This document shows, piece by piece, positions 1 through 5,095 of a stretch of DNA of 6,374 nucleotides. The notes beneath the pieces are model-generated. The model worked only from the letters and a program-made list of their open reading frames with translations, did not search any database and was not told the DNA's origin. The translations under genes and the position numbers were made by a program. Origin of the DNA: Piscirickettsiaceae bacterium (lineage in GTDB: Bacteria; Pseudomonadota; Gammaproteobacteria; Thiomicrospirales; Thiomicrospiraceae); assembly GCA_021767305.1 (NCBI GenBank), contig JAASTL010000060.1, positions 1 to 6,374 of the forward strand, given 5' to 3'. The stretch's first letter is position 1; each line of letters starts with the position of its first letter.

Positions 1-233
1 AACATCGCCTGCAAGATTACCTGAGTGTCCGCCAAAGTCGTCACTTGGCTGGAAAGGGTATCAAAGTACCTTTCAACCGAGGATTTTTTACTATCACGAA
101 TCGATTCAAGCTGCTGTTTGGCTAAGGTTTGCAAACCGCTACTGGCAGTAAAGATTGAGATGGTGGCAAAAATGAACAGTGGCACTAGGCCAATAATTAA
201 ATAGCTGAGTAAAAGTTTAGGTGTTAGTTTCAT
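1..233 (-). CDS. Probable methyl-accepting chemotaxis protein, N-terminal fragment (cut by window edge)
   Basis: The reverse strand reads an open frame from ATG at 233-231 to the left edge, about 77 codons, starting MKLTPKLLLSYLIIGLVPLF. A short basic start is followed by one membrane segment at about residues 8-30. After it comes an amphipathic stretch of the type LESIRDSKKSSVERYFDTL. This 'IRD-KK-x(3)-E-YF' pattern just outside the first membrane helix is typical of the periplasmic sensor part of many bacterial chemoreceptors, which signal ligand binding through HAMP and methyl-accepting domains to CheA/CheW. Those domains lie outside the window, so a sensor kinase with the same N-terminus remains possible. 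A weak GGGG-type ribosome site lies about 10 bases upstream of the ATG. The gene is divergent from the TRAP binding-protein gene, across a 215-base gap. Confidence 0.68.
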   Translation of the reverse strand, partial: MKLTPKLLLSYLIIGLVPLFIFATISIFTASSGLQTLAKQQLESIRDSKKSSVERYFDTLSSQVTTLADTQVILQAM

Positions 234-448
234 TGGGTATCCCCGCACTCAAGAAATTTCCGCAAATCATCATGTTATGTAGATTTAATTGCTTGATTTA
301 TTGTTGTTTTTTTAGTGTTGTATCCGTTATTAGTTTTAATCAGCAAATTTGATGCCCTTTATTTTTGAAAAGCCTTTTTTTCTTAATAAAAGTATGATTT
401 AACGGCTGTTTTTGCTTAAAATGGTGCGCAAAAACTCAGGAGACAAAC
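234..448. other. Divergent intergenic region
   Basis: This AT-rich gap separates two divergent genes and must carry the promoters or leaders of both. I looked for paired -35/-10 boxes. TTGAAA (365-370) and TATGAT (393-398) are present but 22 bases apart, too far for a standard sigma-70 promoter. I found no convincing operator, sigma-28 or sigma-54 site, and no small gene. Confidence 0.5.
438..443 (+). promoter_or_regulatory. Ribosome binding site of the TRAP binding-protein gene
   Basis: AGGAGA lies five bases before the ATG at 449. It is a strong Shine-Dalgarno match and supports this start over any internal one. Confidence 0.8.
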
Positions 449-1549
449 ATGAAACGTAGAGATTTTATTGGCGCTATTGCTGGCGCAACGGCGGCAACTG
501 CACTGACAGCCTGTGGAACGGACGAAGCACCACAGCAGCAAGCCATGCAACCACAGCAAACCTTTAAGTGGAAAATGGTCACTACTTGGCCAAAAAACTT
601 CCCAGGTTTGGGAACCGGTGCCAATAATATCGCTAAGTTAATTAATGAAATGTCCGGCGGGCGTATTGAAGTTAAGGTCTACGGAGCGGGTGAATTAGTT
701 GATGCATTTGAAGTATTTGATGCCGTTTCACGTGGCAACGCGCAGTTAGGTCATGCCGGTGCTTATTATTGGAAAGGTAAGATTCCATCGGCGGCATTTT
801 TCTCTGCCGTGCCTTTTGGTCTGACTGCGCAGGAGATGAATGCTTGGATGTACTATGGCGGCGGTTTAGAGTTGTGGCAAGAAGCCTACAAACCTTTTGG
901 TTTGATTCCTAATCCAGGTGGAAATTCCGGTACGCAAATGGGCGGTTGGTTCAATAAAGAGATCAACTCGGTGGCGGATCTTAAAGGTTTGAAAATGCGA
1001 ATTCCTGGCCTTGGTGGCGAAGTGCTAAAACGTGCCGGAGGAATCCCGGTGACTTTACCGGGTGGAGAGATTTTCCCATCATTGCAATCAGGTGCCTTGG
1101 ATGCCACAGAATGGGTTGGGCCTTATAACGATTTGGCGTTTGGGCTTTATAAAGCGGCTAAATATTACTACACCCCAGGTTGGCATGAGCCAGGTACCAC
1201 CATGGAATGTATGATCAATGAAAAGGCATTTAATGAATTGCCGGCCGACTTGCAATCGATTGTGCGTAATGCCATTAAGGTTGCCAATGCCGATATGTTG
1301 GCAGAATATACGGCTAGAAACCAGCAAGCGCTGCAAACGCTCATTAATGAACACAATGTGCAGTTAAAAGAGTTCCCAGAAGAGGTCATTAAAGAGCTTA
1401 AATCAATCGCTGAAAAAGTGGTTGAAGAAGAAGCCGCTAAGGATGCGCTTTCACAAAAAGTCTGGGCTTCACAAAAAGCCTTTAAAGAGCAAGTCATGCA
1501 GTGGACAGAAGCTTCCGAACAGACTTATTTAAGAGCGCGTGCTTTGTAA
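449..1549 (+). CDS. TRAP transporter substrate-binding lipoprotein, TakP/DctP type
   Basis: This 366-residue protein is the solute receptor of a TRAP (tripartite ATP-independent periplasmic) transporter and resembles TakP, the alpha-keto acid binding protein. Conserved blocks include MVTTWPKNFPG (43-53), ELVDAFEVFDAV (82-93), GHAGAYYWKGK (101-111), MRIPGLGGEV (183-192), LPGGEIF (203-209) and DATEWVGPYND (218-228). By family knowledge the arginine of the RIPGLGG block (R184) holds the substrate carboxylate. Q163, E221 and W222 lie where TakP has residues lining its cation/ligand site. The N-terminus carries a twin-arginine-like KRRDFIG motif (2-8), a hydrophobic stretch and a lipobox LTAC with Cys22. 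It is therefore probably a Tat-exported lipoprotein, with Gly at +2. No DctQ/DctM membrane subunits are beside it, so its partners must be encoded elsewhere. The substrate could be a keto acid, lactate or another small carboxylate. Confidence 0.92.
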   Translation: MKRRDFIGAIAGATAATALTACGTDEAPQQQAMQPQQTFKWKMVTTWPKNFPGLGTGANNIAKLINEMSGGRIEVKVYGAGELVDAFEVFDAVSRGNAQLGHAGAYYWKGKIPSAAFFSAVPFGLTAQEMNAWMYYGGGLELWQEAYKPFGLIPNPGGNSGTQMGGWFNKEINSVADLKGLKMRIPGLGGEVLKRAGGIPVTLPGGEIFPSLQSGALDATEWVGPYNDLAFGLYKAAKYYYTPGWHEPGTTMECMINEKAFNELPADLQSIVRNAIKVANADMLAEYTARNQQALQTLINEHNVQLKEFPEEVIKELKSIAEKVVEEEAAKDALSQKVWASQKAFKEQVMQWTEASEQTYLRARAL

Positions 1550-1595
1550 TTTTTTTAAATAATATTTAGAAAAACTATTAAAAACAATATATTAG

Positions 1596-1633
1596 AAAAC
1601 CCTTATTTGCCGATTGGCCAGTAAGGGTTTTTT
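1596..1633 (+). terminator. Rho-independent terminator of the TRAP binding-protein gene
   Basis: AAAACCCTTA (1596-1605) pairs with TAAGGGTTTT (1622-1631). An inner GCC/GGC pairing (1609-1611 with 1616-1618) closes a GATT loop, and the stem runs into a T tract (1628-1633). It lies about 50 bases after the stop codon. The A-tract on the left could let it act on the minus strand as well. Confidence 0.85.
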
Positions 1634-1646
1634 GTTGCCTTGGTTT

Positions 1647-1676
1647 TTGTCTTCATGAAAAAACTTTATCGATAAT
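1647..1676 (+). promoter_or_regulatory. Candidate sigma-70 promoter for the secreted repeat protein
   Basis: TTGTCT (1647-1652) and GATAAT (1671-1676, five of six consensus bases) are 18 bases apart. Use of this site would give a leader of about 140 bases. A competing candidate is TTGCGA (1753-1758) with TAAATT (1775-1780), 16 bases apart and closer to the gene. Neither is proven. Confidence 0.3.
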
Positions 1677-1812
1677 AAATTTCTTTTGGTTTTGCTTTTA
1701 CTCTGGTCACGGTAATCTTGAGTCTGTTAGGTCCATTCAAAATAAAAATACATTGCGACTTAATCGATTTAGCTTAAATTTCATACAACAAAAATCATGA
1801 CTAGAGCTCGCC

Positions 1813-1818
1813 GAGGAG
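1813..1818 (+). promoter_or_regulatory. Ribosome binding site, possibly hairpin-occluded
   Basis: GAGGAG lies five bases before the ATG at 1824, a strong site. GACT (1799-1802) can pair with AGTC (1817-1820), and CTC (1807-1809) with GAG (1813-1815), across an internal loop. This would bury the site in a small, marginally stable hairpin. Confidence 0.7.
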
Positions 1819-1823
1819 TCTAA

Positions 1824-2522
1824 ATGAAAACACAAATTTTAAAGGTTGCCATTGCCACCGCTTTAACCGGTTCATTGTTAAGTGCAACGGCGCAAGCTGA
1901 TTGGTTTAAAAACAACAATGATGGACCATACAATAATGGTCCTTATGGTTATTACGATTACAACGACTGGCCTGAATGGACGCCCATGTATTGGATGGAA
2001 GAGATGTCGAATGAGTTCGACAATAATGGTTGGAATGGTAACCGTGGTTATGGCCCAAATGGTTACTATAATGATAACGACTGGCCGGAATGGACGCCAA
2101 TGTACTGGATGCAAGAGATGGCCGATGAATTCGACAATAATGGCTGGGGTAATAACTGGAATAATAACCGGAACAACAACGGTTATCCGCCACCAATGTA
2201 TGGCCCTGGCCCTTATGGTAATCCGTATGGTCCGCCTCCCGGCGCATTAAATCCGCAAATTCCGCCGCAGCAAATGCCTAAACCTTTGCAACCGGCAAAT
2301 GGCGCGCCTAATCCACCAGCCGGAGCTCCAGCACCCATGTCTCCGCAAATGATGCCACCACAGATGATGGCGCCGCCGGGGTATTACTCACCTTATCCAC
2401 CGGCAAATATGCCACCAAGAGGTTATATGCCGCCACCGGCAATGCCGCCGCAAATGATGGCTCCACCCATGATGAATGCACCGCAAGCTATGCCGCCGGC
2501 TACGCAAAATAAACCACAATAG
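1824..2522 (+). CDS. Secreted Asn/Gly/Tyr/Pro/Met-rich repeat protein, sulfur-globule-protein-like
   Basis: The 232-residue product starts with a Sec signal peptide (1-25, cleavage expected after AQA, before Asp26). The mature N-terminal half is rich in Asn, Gly, Tyr and Trp. It holds two tandem 38-residue units (39-76 and 77-114), each with the core NDWPEWTPMYWM, then EM-x-x-EFDNNGW. The 24-residue cores match at 21 positions. The rest (about 120-232) is low-complexity Pro/Met/Gln/Ala, with PPQMMAPP occurring twice (178-185, 208-215) and about 14 methionines after residue 150. There is no cysteine, no membrane anchor and no enzyme motif. Secreted, repetitive Gly/Asn/Tyr-rich proteins form the envelope of periplasmic sulfur globules in purple sulfur bacteria, and this protein resembles them in style. 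Other readings are a surface or matrix structural protein, or a metal-binding protein using its methionines. It is transcribed alone between two terminators, which suits an abundant structural product. Confidence 0.8.
   Translation: MKTQILKVAIATALTGSLLSATAQADWFKNNNDGPYNNGPYGYYDYNDWPEWTPMYWMEEMSNEFDNNGWNGNRGYGPNGYYNDNDWPEWTPMYWMQEMADEFDNNGWGNNWNNNRNNNGYPPPMYGPGPYGNPYGPPPGALNPQIPPQQMPKPLQPANGAPNPPAGAPAPMSPQMMPPQMMAPPGYYSPYPPANMPPRGYMPPPAMPPQMMAPPMMNAPQAMPPATQNKPQ
1938..2165 (+). repeat. Two tandem 114-base in-frame repeats inside the secreted protein gene
   Basis: Unit 1 is 1938-2051 and unit 2 is 2052-2165, each 38 codons. Over the 24-codon core (1962-2033 against 2076-2147), five codons differ silently and three change the residue (Glu/Gln, Ser/Ala, Asn/Asp). 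The Trp, Tyr, Pro and Met positions are kept, which points to an older duplication held under protein-level constraint. Confidence 0.85.
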
Positions 2523-2529
2523 ACTTAAT

Positions 2530-2604
2530 AGTCAGAAAGCCGTGCTGTTATTTGCGGCTGTTAGACTTTCTTTAAACCCGGCTTTTGCCGGGTTTATTGT
2601 TTTG
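2530..2604 (+). terminator. Rho-independent terminator of the secreted repeat protein gene, with preceding hairpin
   Basis: AAACCCGGC (2574-2582) and GCCGGGTTT (2587-2595) form a perfect 9-bp stem with a TTTT loop, followed by ATTGTTTT. Just upstream, AGTC/GACT (2530-2533 with 2564-2567) and AGCCG/CGGCT (2538-2542 with 2555-2559) form a second hairpin with a symmetric internal loop. It begins a few bases after the stop codon and may protect the 3' end of the mRNA. Confidence 0.88.
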
Positions 2605-2615
2605 AATCAATAAGT

Positions 2616-2647
2616 AGTCGACTCTGAATAACTAACATAAAATTCTG
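2616..2647 (+). repeat. Left terminal inverted repeat
   Basis: It starts AGTCGACTCTGA, then TAACTAACATAA and ends TTCTG. Against the reverse complement of the right copy it has two substitutions and one single-base gap. Confidence 0.85.
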
Positions 2648-2849
2648 TAAGCCCTCTAGCCTGCTAATTCTAGGTACGGTGTTTTGTTAAGGGTGAATTC
2701 TCTAAGTAAGGTTCATTACACCCAAGTGACAGGCTAGAACACTTACCCTTGCGGGGCTTAGCCAAGTCTTTGGCTTCTGCGTTATTTTCTTTTGTGTTAT
2801 CAATATAGCACTGCAAGAAAATGCCTTGAATTCAAAAACTTGGCGTTGC

Positions 2850-2880
2850 CAGAAATTATGTTAGTTAATCAGAGTCGACT
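2850..2880 (-). repeat. Right terminal inverted repeat
   Basis: This is the reverse-complement partner of 2616-2647: it starts CAGAAATTATG and ends CAGAGTCGACT. It ends 68 bases before the start codon of the diguanylate cyclase gene, so the element sits next to or inside that operon's promoter region. Confidence 0.85.
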
Positions 2881-2948
2881 GGGCATTTTGGTACAGGTTT
2901 GGCTTATATTTTTAGTTAACTAAAAGTAAATGAAAATTAGGATATAAG
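2881..2948 (+). promoter_or_regulatory. Promoter/leader of the diguanylate cyclase-ldhA-peptidase operon
   Basis: This short region must hold the operon promoter unless transcription starts inside the upstream element. TATATT (2905-2910) is a good -10 match, but no -35 box lies at normal spacing. A perfect 16-bp palindrome (2910-2925) follows directly. The ribosome site AGGA (2939-2942) precedes the TTG start by six bases. Confidence 0.45.
2910..2925. promoter_or_regulatory. 16-bp perfect palindrome, possible operator
   Basis: TTTTAGTTAACTAAAA is fully self-complementary and abuts a TATATT -10-like box, a typical place for a dimeric repressor to bind. No known regulator site was recognised. 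Its TTAGTTAA half also occurs in the right inverted repeat at 2862-2869. Confidence 0.4.
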
Positions 2949-4100
2949 TTGCCGCTTTCTAAAACTAAGCAGAAATTAATTGCCTTATTTGTTGAGCCAG
3001 AGGTGCTTGATGGAGATCCATATACCGCCTTTCAAATTCTTCTAACGGTAGGGTTGCTAAGTTTTATTGTACTTGTTGCGCTGACTTTTGGTTTTTATCA
3101 TTATTTCCTCACTGGAAAATATCTAAATGTTTCCATGAATATCATTGGTTCTCTGGTTGTTTTCTACTTCATGTATCAAATTCACCGCCAAAAGTGTATT
3201 GGTTGGGTAGCGCACGGTTTGGGCGTATTAATGGTGGTGTTTTTTTCATTTCATGTCTACGTTAACCAAGCAACACATTACAGCATGGCATGGTTATTCT
3301 TTGTGCCTTTTGCGGTGATTCCGATGTTTGGCGCCAAACTCGGAATACGTTATTTAGCTGTGTTTTATGCAATTATTTTCACTATGGCATTTCAAGGGCT
3401 GGATATTTGGAATAATGGCAATTGGACGGTACTTAGTTTTTCACGTTTTGTGGTGTCAAGTTTAATGGGAGTGGGGCTTGCCTTGGTAATCAACTCGGCA
3501 ACAATCTGGTTGAATAATAAGGTCAAAGAAGAAAAGCAAAAAGAGCAAGATTACATTAAAAAGCTGCGCCGGCTCTCAACTACTGACTCTTTAACTCAGC
3601 TTTATAATCGCCACCACTTTAAGTCGGTGATGAAACATAAAATTGCTGATTTGAAGAATTCCAATACCTACATGACGTTTTTTATTTTGGATATTGACCA
3701 CTTTAAACTTTATAACGATGAGTTTGGTCATCACAAAGGTGATGAGGTGCTTTATCAAGTGGCGCAAACCATCCGCAACTATGTCAAACGGCGTGATGAT
3801 TTGGTGTTTCGCTTAGGTGGAGAAGAGTTCGGTGGTATTTTAGTGAGTGACCATCCGGTAGAAACTGAAGAGTGGCTTAAACCTCTTAGAGCGGAGGTGG
3901 AAGCTTTATGTATTCCGCACTCAAGCGAGGCACCAGAAGAGTATGTTTCTATCTCTATGGGAATTTACTCCTCAAAAATTGACAGTGAACAGGCGATTGA
4001 TAAACTCTACTCTATAGCCGACAAAGCGCTTTACCAAGCTAAGCGTTTGGGGCGTAATCGAGTATGCATTGCCGATGGCGATGGAGGAGTAATTGCTTGA
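2949..4100 (+). CDS. Membrane-bound diguanylate cyclase (GGDEF domain)
   Basis: This 383-residue protein makes cyclic di-GMP from two GTP, the second messenger that shifts cells between motile and sessile states. About six hydrophobic segments lie between residues 28 and 187 (roughly 28-50, 60-77, 84-105, 112-127, 131-150, 165-187). They are followed by a charged linker (190-208) and a C-terminal GGDEF domain. Visible motifs are TDSLTQLYNR (212-221), the metal-binding ILDIDHFK block with D248 and D250, N256, the active-site GGEEF (290-294) and SMGIYSS. An RxxD inhibitory site (R281-D284, RRDD) sits exactly five residues before GGEEF, so product inhibition is expected. The membrane part matches no sensor domain I can name. 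The start is TTG at 2949: a stop at 2931 leaves no other upstream start, AGGA is well placed, and the next ATG would cut off membrane segments. It is the first gene of a three-gene operon. Confidence 0.93.
   Translation: MPLSKTKQKLIALFVEPEVLDGDPYTAFQILLTVGLLSFIVLVALTFGFYHYFLTGKYLNVSMNIIGSLVVFYFMYQIHRQKCIGWVAHGLGVLMVVFFSFHVYVNQATHYSMAWLFFVPFAVIPMFGAKLGIRYLAVFYAIIFTMAFQGLDIWNNGNWTVLSFSRFVVSSLMGVGLALVINSATIWLNNKVKEEKQKEQDYIKKLRRLSTTDSLTQLYNRHHFKSVMKHKIADLKNSNTYMTFFILDIDHFKLYNDEFGHHKGDEVLYQVAQTIRNYVKRRDDLVFRLGGEEFGGILVSDHPVETEEWLKPLRAEVEALCIPHSSEAPEEYVSISMGIYSSKIDSEQAIDKLYSIADKALYQAKRLGRNRVCIADGDGGVIA
4083..4089 (+). promoter_or_regulatory. Ribosome binding site deciding the ldhA start
   Basis: GGAGGAG lies seven bases before TTG at 4097, inside the end of the preceding gene. 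It fixes TTG as the start rather than the in-frame ATG at 4064, which has no such site and would add 11 residues absent from the family. Confidence 0.88.
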
Positions 4101-5095
4101 AATTAGTTGCCTACAGTACCAAGACCTATGACAAACAGGCGTTATGTCGTGTGTTTGATCCTGAGTGGGATATAACCTATATAGACCTACCATTGGATTT
4201 GCATAGCGTTAATATCGCCCACGGTGCAAAAGTCGTGAGTGCCTTTGTAAATGATCGGCTGGATGAAAAAATTCTTACCAAACTGGCTGCGGGTGGCACA
4301 GAGCTAATTGCACTACGCTGTGCTGGTTTTAATAATGTCGATATTGCTGCAGCCAAGCGCTTGGGAATCAAAGTCGTTCGCGTGCCGGCCTATTCTCCCT
4401 ATGCCGTGGCAGAACATACTGTGGGCTTGATGCTGGCACTGAACCGCAAGCTGTACCGCGCCTACAATCGAGTACGCGAGGGTAACTTCGCGCTCAATGG
4501 TATGCTCGGTTTTGATATGCATGGTAAAACCGTTGGGGTGATTGGCGCTGGGCGCATTGGTCATTTGGTGGCTAAAATGCTGGAAGCTTTTGGTTGTGAG
4601 GTACTGGTCTATGACCCTTATGACTGTCAGTTCTGTCATGAAATGAATGCCACTCAAGTGCCTTTAGATACCTTGTTTGCTCGGTCACAAATTATCACGT
4701 TGCATTGCCCATTAAATTCCGAAACTGAACACCTAATTAATGCCGAGAGCATAGCCAAAATGCAACGCGGTGTCATGCTTATCAATACCGGGCGTGGAGG
4801 TTTAATGGATACGCCAGCCTTGATTGACGGACTTAAATCCGGGCAAATCGGTTATTTGGGTATGGATGTTTATGAAAACGAAGGCGCTCTGTTTTTTGAA
4901 GACCACTCCTGCGAAATCATTCAAGACGATGCTTTTGAACGTTTGCTCACCTTCCATAATGTCTTGATTACCGGGCATCAAGCTTACTTTACTCAAGAGG
5001 CCTTAAGCCATATTGCACAAACCACCGCAGAAAACATAAAAGCCTTTTTAGATGATCCTCAAGCTTGTTTAGAAAATGAGGTGACTTGTGATTAA
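4097..5095 (+). CDS. ldhA: Fermentative D-lactate dehydrogenase (NAD-dependent)
   Basis: The enzyme reduces pyruvate to D-lactate with NADH in the cytoplasm, regenerating NAD+. From the TTG start it has 332 residues, close to the 329 of E. coli LdhA, and its N-terminus MKLVAYSTKTYDK closely matches that protein. Shared blocks include LRCAGFNNVD (73-82), VRVPAYSPYAVAEH (94-107), LHCPL (202-206), LGMDVYENE (254-262) and FFED (266-269). The nucleotide fold has GAGRIG (150-155), with Asp173 after strand 2 indicating NAD preference. Catalytic residues expected in this D-2-hydroxyacid dehydrogenase family are present: Arg233 (NTGRGG), Asp257, Glu262 and His294 (TGHQAY). The start overlaps the stop of the cyclase gene by four bases (TTGA), so translation is probably coupled. 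A related 2-hydroxyacid dehydrogenase specificity is possible but less likely. Confidence 0.94.
   Translation: MKLVAYSTKTYDKQALCRVFDPEWDITYIDLPLDLHSVNIAHGAKVVSAFVNDRLDEKILTKLAAGGTELIALRCAGFNNVDIAAAKRLGIKVVRVPAYSPYAVAEHTVGLMLALNRKLYRAYNRVREGNFALNGMLGFDMHGKTVGVIGAGRIGHLVAKMLEAFGCEVLVYDPYDCQFCHEMNATQVPLDTLFARSQIITLHCPLNSETEHLINAESIAKMQRGVMLINTGRGGLMDTPALIDGLKSGQIGYLGMDVYENEGALFFEDHSCEIIQDDAFERLLTFHNVLITGHQAYFTQEALSHIAQTTAENIKAFLDDPQACLENEVTCD

Larger units (their letters stand above)
1634..1823 (+). other. Leader/promoter region of the secreted repeat protein
   Basis: No gene is seen in this gap. It contains a 10-bp palindrome TTATCGATAA (1666-1675), two weak sigma-70-like promoter candidates and a possible hairpin overlapping the ribosome site at its 3' end. 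No known riboswitch was recognised. Confidence 0.5.
2616..2880. mobile_element. MITE-like structured inverted-repeat element, no coding capacity
   Basis: A 265-base segment is bounded by imperfect inverted repeats of about 31 bases (2616-2647 and 2850-2880). Its interior divides into two abutting self-complementary arms. Arm 1 (2648-2760) is closed by TAAGCCC/GGGCTTA and TCTAGCCTG/CAGGCTAGA. Arm 2 (2761-2844) is closed by GCCAAGT/ACTTGGC, followed after one mismatch by TTTG/CAAA, with a further ATTTTCTT/AAGAAAAT pairing. There is no ORF of note. Size, terminal repeats, foldability and intergenic placement fit a miniature inverted-repeat transposable element or an ERIC/Correia-like repeat. A structured RNA is the alternative. 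The terminal AGTCGACT is itself palindromic, so it occurs as a direct repeat at both ends and could be, or hide, a target-site duplication. Confidence 0.65.

Noticed and set aside
404..417. Possible sigma-54 promoter (GG then TTGCT) upstream of the TRAP binding-protein gene
   Set aside because: The GG and GC pairs are 10 bases apart, not the required 12, and the surrounding bases do not match the consensus.
1088..1497. Minus-strand ORFs of 88 and 109 codons opposite the TRAP binding-protein gene
   Set aside because: The opposite strand encodes highly conserved TakP blocks in this interval, and neither ORF has a ribosome site or recognisable product.
1882..2250. 122-codon plus-strand ORF overlapping the secreted repeat protein gene
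   Set aside because: It is an out-of-frame reading of the Asn/Gly/Tyr codon-rich repeats, giving a Met/Thr/Ile-biased product without its own ribosome site. The repeat structure and signal peptide belong to the 1824 frame.
2616..2880. Integron attC site as the explanation for the inverted repeat element
   Set aside because: An attC site is usually 55-140 bases with R/L boxes and a GTTRRRY core at the junction of a cassette. This element is larger, has long matching ends and no integrase or cassette array in view.
4064..4096. ATG at 4064 as the ldhA start
   Set aside because: It adds 11 residues (MHCRWRWRSNC) not present in the LdhA family and lies deep inside the cyclase gene. TTG at 4097 has an ideal ribosome site and gives the family N-terminus.
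4313..4657. 114-codon minus-strand ORF within ldhA
   Set aside because: It lies wholly opposite conserved ldhA codons and its product resembles no family I know. It is a shadow frame.
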